Below are positions 20,986 to 33,599 of a stretch of 64,000 nucleotides of DNA, piece after piece. The stretch is from assembly GCA_037074615.1 (NCBI GenBank), contig CM073536.1, positions 2,113,001 to 2,177,000 on the forward strand. The letters run 5' to 3'. The notes beneath the pieces were generated by a model. The model was not told where the DNA came from, did no database searches, and saw nothing but the letters and a program-made list of their open reading frames with translations. The DNA is from Leucaena leucocephala (lineage: Eukaryota > Streptophyta > Magnoliopsida > Fabales > Fabaceae). Position 1 is the stretch's first letter. Each line of letters opens with the position of its first letter. Position numbers and translations under genes: made by a program.

Positions 20986-22604
20986 TTAGTTAGTACCCAC
21001 GCTACGAAGAACAACCGTTTCAACGGTGAGACCAGGCCCGAATCCAAACAGAACACCCCATTCAAGTCCTTCGCCAGTGGTCTTGAGCCCATCTTCTGCA
21101 GACTTCCTCCTCATTTCGTCCAAAATGAACAGCACGCAAGCACTCGACATGTTCCCATACTCACTCAGCACGTGCCTCGTCGCCCTCATCTTCTCTGGCT
21201 TCAAGCTCAGCTTAGCCTCTACCTGGTCAAGAATGGCGGGCCCACCCGGGTGAGCAATCCAGAAGATGGAGTTGTAATCAGAGATCCCCAGTGGCTGGAA
21301 AGCTTCCACTAATGCCTTCTCGATGTTCTTGGAGATCAGTCCGGGAACGTCCTTGAGCAGATGGAAGGTGAGGCCAACCTCGCGCAGATGTCCGTCGATG
21401 GCTCCTTCACTGTCTGGTAATATGGTCTGAGCCGTCCACACCAGCTCAAACAGAGGCTTCTCCACAGGGAGCGGGTCAGAGCCGACAATGACGGCGGCCG
21501 CACCGTCTCCGAAGAGGGCTTGGCCCACGAGGCTGTCCAGGTGGGTGTCGCTGGGTCCACGGAAAGTGACGGCGGTGATCTCGGAGCAGACGACGAGGAC
21601 GCGAGCTCCCTTGTTGTTTTCGGCCAGGTCCTTGGCCAGGCGGAGGACAGTGCCGCCGGCGAAGCAGCCCTGCTGGTACATCATGTAACGCTTGACGGAG
21701 GGGCGGAGGCCTAGGAGCTTGGTGAGCTGGTAGTCGGCGCCGGGCATGTCGACGCCGCTGGTGGTGCAGAAGATGAGGTGAGTGATCTTAGACTTGGGTT
21801 GGCCCCATTCCTTGATGGCTTTGGTGGCAGCCTCTTTGCCGAGCTTGGGGACTTCCACGACCACCATGTCTTGCCTTGCATCCAGAGAAGGAGCCATATA
21901 CTCACACACGTTTGGGTTCTCCTTCAAGATCTCCTCCGTCAAGTGCATGTATCTCTTCTTGATCATCGATTTTTCGCCTGAAATTCCGTAACGTATGCTA
22001 TTAGTTCTAGGTCTGAATCAATATTTGGGAATATATTTTGTGGTTGACTTAAATTATAGAGTATATAGATTGGCAGTTAATCATTTAACACACTTTAATT
22101 GGAAGGCTATAGCTTCGCAGACAATTCTGCCAAGCATTAGTCTTAGATCAATGTGTCATTCATTCGAATAACTTTTTCATCTGCTTGCGGAAAAAGCAAT
22201 ATAGTTACTGCTATGCTTCGCATTCTCGCATGTTATTTAATTTGTATTTCACTACTAGCTTCCTTTTGGGAGTCAAAGGTTTTTCTATACAATATATATG
22301 AAACAGTAACCAATATTCAGTTATTCCGTTTCTGACAGATATATATATGACAAGTATCAATCTGAAAATCAATTATCTTTGCCTGTTTCATATGTAAGAA
22401 GAGGGGAGAGAGGGAGAGAGACATACACATGCGCTTGAATTTCTCTTTGAGCTCAGTCTTGTGCTCGCTTTTAGTGATTCTGAAGTAATAATCGGGGTAG
22501 GTGCTCTGATCAACGCAGTTTGGTGGAGTGGCCGTTCCGATGGCCATCACGGTGGCCGGCCCTTCTGCTCTCTGAGCCTTTCGGATCTCATCAACGCTCA
22601 CCAT
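20986..22604 (-). CDS. CHS: CHS2: chalcone synthase
   Basis: Exon 1 is 22427-22604 and exon 2 20986-21977, giving 389 aa. The 449-bp intron splits the Cys60 codon. The start MVSVDEIRKAQRAEGPATV matches CHS N-termini. All key residues are canonical: Thr132, Cys164 in YQQGCFAGG, Thr194/Val196/Thr197, Phe215, Gly256, Phe265, His303 in IAHPGGP, Asn336/Ser338 and the GFGPG loop. It should condense 4-coumaroyl-CoA with three malonyl-CoA to naringenin chalcone, the entry step of flavonoids. The DPLPVEKP segment is one residue shorter than the common DPxPExEKP form, in all five copies. Exon 1 and intron are nearly identical to CHS4, yet the C-terminus (SVGTN) and 3' flank match CHS5. CHS3 lies divergently 2.6 kb away. 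Confidence 0.95.
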
Positions 22605-22824
22605 ATTTTGTCTGGTTCTAAGTTTTCCTCTGTATTGAAATATTTGGTAGCTAGCTAGCAATCTGTTTTGCAGGGCAATAACCTACCTACAGATCAAAGC
22701 TGGAAGACGAATGTGTAAATATGAATTAATGACAGTGGTACCTCACTAAAGCTTTGTGAAATGGAGAGGGGATGAGAGAGAGGCTGAAGGGTGGGTTCTG
22801 CGAAGTGATAGGGGAAGAGGCGGG

Positions 22825-22949
22825 TTTTTATATACAATTTTTTAGGAAGTTGAGAAGGAGAGGGGTAGATGAACGTCACGTGCCTCACTAAACTCTTTCA
22901 ATAGAGACGCACTTTCAAGCCCCAACCCCACGTGACACAAGAGGTTGGT
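22825..22949 (-). promoter_or_regulatory. CHS2 promoter: TATA box, G-box and MYB AC-element
   Basis: On minus, ACCAACC (22943-22949) is followed eight bases later by CACGTG (22929-22934), then TATATAAAAA (22825-22834) about 220 bp before the ATG. A second CACGTG lies at about 22876-22881. The MYB site plus G-box pairing resembles the light-regulatory unit known from parsley CHS. CHS4 has the same two boxes in the opposite order. Confidence 0.65.
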
Positions 22950-25003
22950 AACGCCACTTCCACTTGGTGTTACTTATTTGAGTTCTCCTCCCCCAAACTA
23001 AAATTAATTAGTCAAAATTTCATTTTTTTTAAGTCTTTCATCATATTCTTATCATAGAATAATTATTTTAAAAAATAAAATTTTAATTTGAAAAATCAAA
23101 TAATGTCCCGACCTAGATATTTTAAATGAAATTTTTTATAATAATTATTTTTTTATCAAAGAGAGCTAAATAAGACAAATGTAAAGTCTATTACTTATAG
23201 CTTCAAAAAAATACAAGTTAGTTGGTATAGTTTTTTTTTTGTGTGGAGTAGATGGAGCTACATATGTATAGTGGTATATATTCAACCAATACTTTGTATT
23301 AATTATATTAAGTATGCACTGGTAGGTGGACAGTTGAATTGTCAACTTGTCAATATTACATATGCTCTCGTATTTCTAATATTTAAAATGATATATTTGT
23401 TCCCTATTGATATTTGATAGGTCAGAGCTCAAATTATTGATGCGTGGAAGCATTACAACAAAGAAATTAATCTCATGAAGACGTGACAAGGAAAAAAAAT
23501 CTTAATTATGATGGAATATTTGAGCTGGAACGTGCACGGTAATAATTTAAACAAATGGGTGTGACCATTATATATGGAGATATTAATCTAGAGCTAGTCA
23601 TGGGGATGCAGTTACTTTTTTTTTTTTGAAAAAAAAAGATTAAAAAGGAATTCGCCGTAATACAGTGTGCCTTATTCACATTCGAAGATTGATGATAAGT
23701 TGTTCTGGTAAAAAAATGATAAGTTGTAACATATATAAATACACCACCCACATATCTATATGAATTGGCAAAAAAAAAAAAACATTGATTAAATTTCTTA
23801 TGGCGTATAATTGATCCTAGTATTTTGGGATCAACTCTACTTTGCGTCATTGCGTGTGCGTGTTAGATCAAAATTAATATAATGCTTCTTAGAATATTTG
23901 ATGATTTAAATTTCTTAGGATGCACTTAAAATTGATAGTAATTATATTGCTGCCGCGAGCTATGATAAAGTAAAGCACCCTTTAGTTGATTTTCCCAAGT
24001 TTAATATATATATATGTATGTAGATAATTAACGATGATTTTGTATTGAATTAGTGTGTTCAAAGGCTTTTCTTCCTGCCTTAAAAATGCCTCTTTTTTTT
24101 TATTAATCTGTTTCGATCGTATTATAATGGCTTCGATCTTATCTCTAGGCCGACATATATTAATATTAAATCAAATTCATTGGTGGTTTGATATGCAACG
24201 TATAGACAATTACGCCTACTCATTTTGCATGCTTCAAAAAGTAACTTTATTTTCAAAGTAAACTATCATACTCCATCAAAACATTTTGTAATTTTTTTTA
24301 AAAAAAAGACTTCGGCTACAAGCTAAGTGTTAGCTTTGGGTTGGGTACTTTGAACAAGGGGGGATGTAAATACGTGCACATCAAGCACTACTCGATCATG
24401 AACTTTAATAAGTAAGAAAAACTGTTCTCATATTTTAATTGTTTCGGCCAAAAATCGAAAATTAAATGCGCTCGAACTTACACGTGGATCTTTGATATGA
24501 TCATTTATCAGTTCTCATAATCACATTTTTTAGCGTACTTAGTCGTTAATAATGAAGTATTCTTACTTTGATTCGGTACGAACAATAATAAACACAGGGC
24601 CGCCAAAAATGAAAACAGAATTGTTTGTGTAGTTCCTAATTGATCGTTGTTTTTTGACTAACTCTCTGCATTAATGTTTTGCTATTGTCTTCTATCGTCA
24701 ACTAGTCTACTGTCTTCAGTCCCCTTGCATGTTCTTCATATATGACCCACCAACCCACCCATTTCGGTCCAGAAGTCAACTATATCCACCTCATTCGGGC
24801 ATTACTATGTAATATTCAGCCCTCAGTTCGCTGCCTTTGACCCAGAAAAAACTCAAGTGCTCCTTCTATTTCTTGACTATTCAACGTTACTGTATGTTAC
24901 AATCATTTTTTGTCTATTAAAAAAAAGGAAAAGAAAACACACTCACACGCGTACTTGGATAATGGTTTGGCACGAGTCTACGAACTCATGCGTTAAGTTT
25001 GCC
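22950..25003. other. Spacer between divergent CHS2 and CHS3
   Basis: AT-rich, no gene seen. A G-box-like ACACGTGG is at about 24481-24488. At 23692-23727 a 12-bp repeat (ATGATAAGTTGT) brackets TCTGGTAAAAAA, possibly another retroposon-tail micro-insertion. The MYB-like ACCAACC and CCACCCA motifs near 24748-24760 may belong to the CHS3 distal promoter. Confidence 0.5.
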
Positions 25004-25085
25004 ACCTAACTCCCTCATCGTCACGAGCCTGCAACTTCCACAGCATTTCATGCTTAAAGGCACGGGCTCTAAAACTTATATATAA
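25004..25085 (+). promoter_or_regulatory. CHS3 promoter: AC-element and TATA box
   Basis: ACCTAAC (25004-25010) fits the MYB-bound AC-element consensus. TATATAAG (25078-25085) lies 136 bp before the CHS3 ATG. No CACGTG was seen close by, unlike CHS2 and CHS4, so control may differ. Confidence 0.55.
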
Positions 25086-25220
25086 GGGAAGGATCGAATC
25101 CCAGCTTCGCTCAACAAGTTCATAACACATATCACACATACTTTTGTTCCCCCACAATATCCTATTATTTCCCGTCAGGTCTCTTCTTCTTTAGAGTAAA
25201 AAAACAAACAAAGGAAAAAC

Positions 25221-26528
25221 ATGGTGAACGTTGGAGAGATCCGCAAGGCTCAGAGAGCTGAAGGGCCAGCCACAGTAATGGCCATAGGAACCGCCACTCC
25301 ACCAAACTGTGTAGATCAGAGTACTTATCCAGATTACTACTTCAGAATTACTAACAGTGAGCACAAGACTGAACTCAAAGAAAAATTCAAGCGAATGTGT
25401 AAGTCTTGTTTAATTTACTCCGCATTTTGTTAAATCTTACCTTAGCTTGTACACCCAGATTTGAAAATCGAGTGTGTTTGTAAATATTTACCATATATGA
25501 TCGAACTAACTTATATCCTTGCAACCGCATATATCTCAGGCGAAAAATCAATGATCAAGAAGAGATACATGCACTTGACTGAGGACATCTTGAAAGAGAA
25601 CCCAAACATATGTGAGTACATGGCGCCTTCCTTGGATGCAAGGCAAGACATGGTGGTCGTTGAAGTCCCCAAGCTCGGCAAAGAGGCTGCCACCAAAGCC
25701 ATCAAGGAATGGGGCCAACCCAAGTCTAAGATCACTCACCTCATCTTCTGCACTACCAGTGGCGTCGACATGCCCGGCGCCGACTACCAGCTCACCAAGC
25801 TCCTCGGCCTCCGCCCCTCCGTCAAGCGTTACATGATGTACCAGCAGGGTTGCTTCGCCGGCGGCACTGTCCTCCGCCTGGCCAAGGACCTGGCTGAAAA
25901 CAACAAGGGAGCTCGCGTCCTCGTAGTCTGTTCCGAAATCACCGCCGTCACTTTCCGTGGACCCAGCGACACCCACCTGGACAGCCTCGTGGGCCAGGCC
26001 CTCTTCGGAGACGGTGCGGCCGCCGTCATTGTCGGCTCCGACCCACTCCCCGTGGAGAAGCCTCTGTTTGAGCTGGTGTGGACGGCTCAGACCATATTAC
26101 CAGACAGTGAAGGAGCCATCGACGGACATCTGCGCGAGGTTGGCCTCACCTTCCATCTGCTCAAGGACGTTCCCGGACTGATCTCCAAGAACATCGAGAA
26201 GGCATTGGTGGAAGCTTTCCAGCCACTGGGGATCTCCGATTACAACTCCATCTTCTGGGTTGCTCACCCAGGTGGGCCTGCGATTCTTGACCAGGTTGAG
26301 GCTAAGTTGGAGTTGAAGCCAGAGAAGATGAGGGCGACGAGGCACGTGCTGAGTGAGTATGGGAACATGTCGAGTGCTTGCGTGCTGTTCATTTTGGACG
26401 AAATGAGGAGGAAGTCTGCAGAAGATGGGCTCAAGACCACTGGCGAAGGACTTGAATGGGGTGTGTTGTTTGGATTTGGTCCTGGGCTTACTGTTGAGAC
26501 CGTGGTTCTTCATAGCATAGCCGTCTGA
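25221..26528 (+). CDS. CHS: CHS3: chalcone synthase
   Basis: Exon 1 is 25221-25398 and exon 2 25540-26528, giving 388 aa. The intron is only 141 bp and splits the Cys60 codon. It starts MVNVGEIRKAQRAEGP. Cys164, Phe215, His303, Asn336, Thr132, Gly256, Phe265 and GFGPG are all present, so naringenin chalcone synthase activity is expected. It ends ...VVLHSIAV. It is the most distinct of the canonical copies at third-codon positions and in flanks and intron, and shows no sign of the exchange tracts linking CHS2, CHS4 and CHS5. It is the first plus-strand member and is divergent from CHS2. Confidence 0.95.
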
Positions 26529-27728
26529 AGTACCTTAAGAGCATTCTATTCCATTGTGTTTCACTTATTTTTGGAGAAAAAATTGTTTATGCACTATATA
26601 TTCATGTACTTGTGGGTTTTCTCAAATTTCTTCTTGTAACTTGTATATCGCAAAAGTTATTCAGCAGAAGCTATACAAAAATAACAGACAATGTTCTACA
26701 TATGACAGTATTATTGCAAGTGTCACCTCTTGTTCCTTTTCATATATATCATCTCAAACTTATAATTAGATGCAAACACTTCCCTATGGATTGAGGTTTT
26801 CGGATTAACAATAAGGACGAGTTATAAATTAAAGTTATATAAGAGAGAGTGTGGCGGCGGCTTGAGGAACAGAGATTTCATTGGCAAATTAATTAGTCAT
26901 TAGAGCAAGCGAGTCAGTTAATAATATTCCAAAACAAAATCAACAAGCAGATAAACAGCAGTGTGACAAGAGCTCTATGGGGGCAATAATATTGTCTTGC
27001 ATGCTTTTGAAACTATAAGTGGAAAGAAAATAGATATGTAGAACTTTATTATTAGGGTTTGAAAGCGTGTTATAGAATTTAGTGATCTTAATTAGAATAT
27101 TCATATATGTGGGGAAGGATTAATCTTCCATAACCGTTCCTTTTCTAAGAGGGATTAACGAGACATGGTAGCTGTATAATATAATACAATGGATAGAATG
27201 GGTTTTTAATTATTTCTTCTTCGTGTTATTGACGTTAGTACATGACTGTCATACAATTAATATATAGAATATGTTTTATTTGTTTTGGAATGTGTATATA
27301 TATACATATCTGTCAGTTTAAATGGGACTCTAACTCATTTAGATATAAAAATGGTTTGATACACCGTACCCGCCAGCTTTGACTGTCATTAATTAAGTGT
27401 AATCAGCATAATATGAAGTGTTAGATATACTGGCATCACATAAAAAAAAATTGTTAGCTAAATTTGCACTCGTTAATTTATTGGTGATTGCCGTCTAATA
27501 ACTTAAATCTATAATAGTCTTTAAAAACTTTGTAGTGCTTATCCACAAGAATCTTAATTACATCTTTTATACGAAACTAGCAAGAACTATCCCCAGGCCA
27601 TTGTCACCACTCGGCTGCCTTATAGTATAGTAGATTATAAAATTCTTATAGTCAAAACTCATGTAACATGTTATTGCAGCTCTCTACATGTTAACATGTT
27701 CAACCCACATCACCAAACTAGCTATACT

Positions 27729-27778
<50 letters not shown>

Positions 27779-29914
27779 CTAACATATTCAAATTCAATGT
27801 ATTGGCACCGGCCTTCTTAATTATTTTAATCTTATATATGTATATACATATACATATCTATGTATCAATGAATGATTGAGTTAGCTAATTTCTAGGAATA
27901 GGAAAACCATATATAACGATCAAAGTTTTGATTAAATGCTCATCATCTCCTTTCAATATATTGGTCCAGGGTGGAAATATTGCCCCAGAATGATTCATTG
28001 CATTATCTTCTTTTGACTTCTCATCAAAATTAAGATATTTGAAATTAATTAAATTCAACAAAGCATGTTTGAGAAAAATTATTCCCACCTAACTTGATAT
28101 CCCTTTTGTCCTATTATCACTCTCTTAATCTAATTTTCAGGTATAAATATCTTAAAGTAAACAAATTTATTTCCTGGTCCTCATTCTCAATAATAACTTC
28201 CCTTGATTTTTATGGCTTTCAAATTTTAGTGATGGTTCAATAAATAAAATCGTTGTTAGTGCTGTGTTTAAAAACATCACATCATGTCCAATAAACTTCA
28301 ATTCCTCATTCTAATGTTTTTTTTGTTAAGATAAGCATAATTAAAGACAAAAACAGGGTTAATAATAAGAGCAGCGGTTTCTTACTTTCTTTAAATAATT
28401 ATCTTGAATTAAGTTATAAAAGTGAATTAGTCGCGTCCCCCGAAAGGAACCTTGCGTGATTGCATCGTCAGCTAACATGGATCTTCAGCCATCTGATGTT
28501 GAAATTTCAAAAGTAGTTGAGTGTTCAATAAATTTTAATTTCTTGTTTTTAGTTTTTGTTCCTTTATTATGTTCTTTTTATTATATCAAACATGAAACAT
28601 CACGTTTCATAATAACATGGTATTCGAAAAGGATAATGTAACAACAAAAGCAATAATGTTCTACATTAGATGGCCCATTGCCCACTAATTTTGTGGTTAA
28701 TCAGTATACATATTTTAAATCTACATACAGCCCTTATTTATAAATTATGAAAAGTGCATCAGAGAAGACTCCATCCGTTTTCTTGTCTTTTTTTTTTTTC
28801 TTTTTTGCTATTTTAATTTTGACAGCTCTACATAATTTATTAGCTTTGATGGAACTTTTTTGTTCCTCTAATTTCTTACATTTTAATTTTAAACATCAAA
28901 TAATTAAAAATAAATAAATATTTCCTCTTAACAAGAAAATTCAGGGGTAAATGTACTATTTAATTCAATTTTTTTCTCCCAGACATGTTTTCAAATTATG
29001 CTCATTCTCTAGGTAATAGTTGACGTATTATTGACCATTAGTCCAAGAATAACATTACAATAATTTTAACATTTAAGAAGCGACATTTTTCTAACAAATA
29101 GTTTAAGATAACGAGTAGACTCTGAAAATCTAATTACTTGAATGGTAATAAAAATAATACATAAGGATATTCTAATTATATGTAGTGTTTGTGCGGTATT
29201 TGAATAACCACGTAACCAATAAAACAGATCTGCTTTTTTGTTAGGCCACGTAACATAATTTATTTCCGGCTGGGAACAAGATGCTAGGCCCCTTTTTATA
29301 ACACACTAGTAACATTTATAAAAAAAAATCATTATTGATCAATCATACGGGGATGATTTTAAAGAACTATATGCAAAGCAGAAGACCCGCATTTTAATTC
29401 AAAAAATAATATTTAAAAATTATTTAGGAAATCTCCATTATATTTTCCTCTGATTATAACATATCTAAAGAACCTCGTTTTCCAACCCATAACATTAGTT
29501 ACATTAAAAAAAAGTGAAAAAACCTGTTTTTACATAGATATTTTAATAATGGAACGGGAACACGTTGATATCAACAAAGTTTCAAGTAGCAAGTTTGATT
29601 ATGTCACGTAAATTGTTAGTTAATTAACGCATCGTATTTTTTTTCGGGGAAAATGAAGAAAATTTCAACTCTATTAGTGGGTCAAAAGTTCAAATCAAAG
29701 CTATTAAAAATGAAAAAAGAAATGATAATCGTATAAAGAATACCGTGGTTGGCTGGGTTGGTCCATTAAAAATTGATGTTGACTTGGCACGTACATGAAA
29801 GAACGGAGTCTACAAAGCAACGCCAATATTTTTCACCAAGCTCTTGTAACTCCTAAACAAGTGGTGTTGTAACCTTACCATTATTGTTATTATAATGTGA
29901 AGTTGGGTAAACAC
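26529..29914. other. Long AT-rich spacer between CHS3 and CHS4
   Basis: No gene, relic or clear transposon recognised in about 3.4 kb. It holds CHS3 3' UTR (to about 26800), the TA microsatellite at 27734-27776 and low-complexity AT DNA. Short ORFs lack family resemblance. Confidence 0.55.
27734..27776. repeat. (TA)n microsatellite, about 43 bp
   Basis: Longest pure dinucleotide run in the window. Confidence 0.95.
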
Positions 29915-29970
29915 CACGTGGTCTTCAACTACCAACCTGAATTCATTCTTCTTCTGCCTCACTTATAAAA
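29915..29970 (+). promoter_or_regulatory. CHS4 promoter: G-box, MYB AC-element and TATA box
   Basis: CACGTG (29915-29920), ACCAACC (29931-29937) and TTATAAAA (29963-29970) lie in a compact unit ending 107 bp before the ATG. This is the tightest composite element in the cluster and suggests bZIP/bHLH plus R2R3-MYB control. Confidence 0.7.
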
Positions 29971-30077
29971 CCCCCCTCATCCTTCAACATGTTCGCCAAG
30001 CCCTTCTTCTCTCTTACTATTTTCTGCAACTTCCGATCAAACAATCCCAGTATATTTAATTAATCTTGTTCATCAAC

Positions 30078-31693
30078 ATGGTGAGCGTTGATGAGATCCG
30101 AAAGGCTCAGAGAGCAGAAGGGCCGGCCACCGTGATGGCCATCGGAACGGCCACTCCATCAAACTGCGTTGATCAGAGTACCTACCCCGATTACTACTTC
30201 AGAATCACTAAAAGCGAGCACAAGACTGAGCTCAAAGAGAAATTCAAGCGCATGTGTATGTCTCTCTCCCTCTCTCCCCTCTTCTTACATATGAAACAGG
30301 CAAAGATAATTGATTTTCAGATTGATACTTGTCATATATATATCTGTCAGAAACGGAATAACTGAATATTGGTCACTGTTACATATATATTGTATAGAAA
30401 AACCTTTGACTCCCAAAAGGAAGATAGTAGTGAAATACAAATTAAATAACATGCGAGAATGCGCAGCATAGAAGTAACTATATTGCTTTTTCCGCAAGCT
30501 GATGAAAAAGTTATTCGAATGAATGATACATTGATCTAAGACTAATGTTTGGCAGAATTGTCTGTGAAGCTATAGCCTTCCAATTAAAGTGTGTTAAATG
30601 ATTAACTGCCAATCTATATACTCTATAATTTAAGTCAACCACAAAATATATTCCCAAATATTGATTCAGACCTAGAACTAATCGCATACGTTACGGAATT
30701 TCAGGCGAAAAATCGATGATCAAGAAGAGATACATGCACTTGACGGAGGAGATCTTGAAAGAGAACCCAAACGTGTGTGAGTATATGGCTCCTTCTCTGG
30801 ATGCAAGGCAAGACATGGTGGTCGTGGAAGTCCCCAAGCTCGGCAAAGAGGCCGCCACCAAAGCCATCAAGGAATGGGGCCAACCCAAGTCTAAGATCAC
30901 TCACCTCATCTTCTGCACCACCAGCGGCGTCGACATGCCCGGCGCCGACTACCAGCTCACCAAGCTCCTCGGCCTCCGCCCCTCCGTCAAGCGTTACATG
31001 ATGTACCAGCAGGGCTGCTTCGCCGGCGGCACGGTCCTCCGCCTGGCCAAGGACCTGGCCGAAAACAACAAGGGAGCTCGCGTCCTCGTCGTCTGCTCCG
31101 AGATCACCGCCGTCACCTTCCGTGGACCCAGCGACACCCACCTGGACAGCCTCGTGGGCCAGGCCCTCTTCGGAGACGGTGCGGCAGCCGTCATTGTCGG
31201 CTCTGACCCGCTCCCTGTGGAGAAGCCTCTGTTTGAGGTGGTGTGGACGGCTCAGACCATATTACCAGACAGTGAAGGAGCCATCGACGGACATCTGCGC
31301 GAGGTTGGCCTCACCTTCCATCTGCTCAAGGACGTTCCCGGACTGATCTCCAAGAACATCGAGAAGGCACTGGTGGAAGCTTTCCAGCCACTGGGGATCT
31401 CTGATTACAACTCCATCTTCTGGATTGCTCACCCGGGTGGGCCCGCCATTCTTGACCAGGTAGAGGCTAAGCTGAGCTTGAAGCCAGAGAAGATGAGGGC
31501 GACGAGGCACGTGCTGAGTGAGTATGGGAACATGTCGAGTGCCTGCGTGCTGTTCATTTTGGACGAAATGAGGAGGAAGTCTGCAGAAGATGGGCTCAAG
31601 ACCACTGGCGAAGGACTTGAATGGGGTGTTCTGTTTGGATTCGGGCCTGGGCTCACCGTTGAGACTGTTGTTGTTCACAGTGTGGCTGTATAA
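30078..31693 (+). CDS. CHS: CHS4: chalcone synthase
   Basis: Exon 1 is 30078-30255 and exon 2 30705-31693, giving 388 aa. Its 449-bp intron is the same length as the CHS2 intron and nearly identical to it. Exon 2, in contrast, is almost identical to CHS5 (silent sites included) until the last codons, where CHS4 ends VVVHSVAV. Differences from CHS5 include Ser at position 28 (PSNC for PPNC) and FEVVWTAQ for FEMVWTAQ. All catalytic and gatekeeper residues are canonical. Chalcone synthase function is expected. The 5' UTR and 3' flank are unlike those of CHS2 and CHS5. Confidence 0.95.
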
Positions 31694-32511
31694 GAGCCTC
31701 TCTGGTTTAGGTCTTATATTTATTCAGATATGCGTTCCTTCCATAATCATATGTTTGGAGAAATTATTCTTTTTCTTTGTTAGTCCCTTCCGTATAAGAG
31801 TGCTTTTCTAAAACTTGGTGCTCCCATTCTTCCAAGAGCCTTGTGTACTTGCTTCGAGTAGCACTTGGGTCTATTTGGGATTGTCTACTTGTCGTAAATC
31901 TTCCTTGTTTAGTATTTTTAGTTTTTTTTTATTGAAACTTATATTAGTGGAAAGTCATAAAATTGCTATGAGAAATAAGGCACTAGTAGACTATTATTTT
32001 ATTAATATTATTCAGTTTTGTTGCCAATCTTTTTAAAAAAATGTTTTTTACTTTCAATTTAATTATGGGGAAATATATGTATTGGACATGATTGCTACTA
32101 TCAATTGCTCGGTTTAAAACCTTATCGATTAGTCAGATACAGCTTTATTTATTTTCTTTATAAACAAATGCGGCCAGACACTTTGGGGAAGAACCGAAAA
32201 AATAAGGGGAACACAATGCTCTATTTATTCAGCCTAATTAATCATATCAACACGCAATATAAGTTATAAATTATAAAACGCAAAAGAAAGCTGATGATTA
32301 TGTAAATAAGAACAATTTCTTGATTATTGCATTACGAACCTCGCTTCCCGAGGTCAGGGCTGTGGTATTATTAAGTCTTACCCTCTATACAAGTCCACAT
32401 ACTCAGACAACATGGCTAGGCTTTGAAGCATGAGGCCCTTCAATTAAATATCATTTATTTTTTAACGAGCTGGCACGACAATTATACACATTAACACGTG
32501 CCTAATAATAA
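31694..32511. other. CHS4 3' region, no gene
   Basis: Likely 3' UTR and AT-rich spacer. No relation to the CHS2/CHS5 3' flank was seen. Confidence 0.55.
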
Positions 32512-33245
32512 TTTAATTTAGGAGTTAATATTAATTTTAAATATAATATATATTTTTTATATTTATTATTTTTTTAAAATTATCTCTAGTGATACTCATT
32601 CAATAATAATCGAGTAATTAAGATTATGTGTGTGTTTGAATAAGATTTTAAAACATGACTTATGGAAAAAACGGGCTTTTGAACAGCTTATGGAAAAAAC
32701 GGGCTTTTGGACAGCTTATGGAAAAGAGCTTTTAGAGAAGAGTTTATGGAAAAAAAAGTGGTTCTGAATAAATAAGTGTTTGGATAGTTATTTTTAGAAT
32801 GACTTTTTATATTGGTAAATTATTAAAAAATGTATGATTTAATTAAAAGTATGAGAGAGGAAAGATGGTAGAGAGGAGAGAGGGTGGAGAGGGGAGATGA
32901 GAGAGAAAATAGGGTATAAGAAAAATTAGAGGTAATATAATAATTGGATAGTCCATAAGCTATTTTACTGTTCTAAAAGCTAGTTTCGGTAACTTATTCA
33001 AAACTATGGTTTAACCCAAGAGCTCTTATAGATAAATATGACTATTTATTTTAAAATTTTCTCAAACTAAGGTTTGAGTTAAAAGTTCTTTTAAAATCAT
33101 AGTTTTAAGAAAAATCAAACCAACCCTATAAGAGAGAGTCAGATAATTAATAAAGATGATTATAATATTTAAAAAAAATGATGTATTAATTAATTTAATT
33201 AATTTATCTAATATAATAAAATTAAATAAATAAATCTTATAAGAA
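32512..33245. repeat. MITE-like repeat interrupted by a second element (nested)
   Basis: 32512-32624 (GGAGTTAATATTAATTTTAA...) and 33126-33245 (...GATTATAATATTTAAAAAAA, TTATAAGAAG) together resemble the uninterrupted repeat at 9060-9300. Between them, about 32625-33125, sits the element shared in inverted form with 19600-20118. Inside it, a unit of about 28 bp with GCTTATGGAAAAAACGGGCT is repeated two to three times at 32655-32740. Junctions are approximate. Confidence 0.55.
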
Positions 33246-33554
33246 GTATGTGCCAAAACCTTGGTAAAGAGCAAGGATCAAATTATTTATTGTTTGGTTG
33301 TTAGGAGAAACTGAGGATGTTTCAGGGAAGGTGAGTGGTTGCCTCTATTGGCTCCGTCTAACTCTTCATTGGTCCAAAGTTGAATTGGCCATGATTTATA
33401 TTTATTTATTATTCTTATCACACTCTCTCCTCCGTTGACTATCCATTGTATCATTATTGACCATAATAATCTTTCTGAACAATCACGGTTTATATACACC
33501 AAAAATGTAAAAACAGAAGCTAGTCGCTAATTAGTCCTGATATAATCATATTAC
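33246..33554. other. Spacer upstream of CHS5
   Basis: About 300 bases with no gene or element recognised. Confidence 0.5.
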
Positions 33555-33599
33555 TCTGTCTATTCAATTTTTTTTTGGTACAATCTGTCTATTCAATTT
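33555..33599 (-). mobile_element. Micro-insertion (T6GGTACAA) with exact 16-bp duplication
   Basis: TCTGTCTATTCAATTT at 33555-33570 is repeated exactly at 33584-33599. The 13-base insert TTTTTTGGTACAA lies between. On minus it reads GTACC plus poly-A. The insert shares T(n)GG(G)TAC with those at 15128 and 37371. Confidence 0.8.

Noticed and set aside
23506..23850. Minus-strand ORF of 114 aa
   Set aside because: AT-rich low-complexity sequence with poly-A/T runs; no motif, no promoter pattern.
25548..26513. Antisense ORFs of 138-147 aa across CHS3, CHS4 and CHS5 exon 2
   Set aside because: Repeated in all copies only because the underlying coding sequence is conserved; no own start context or family similarity.
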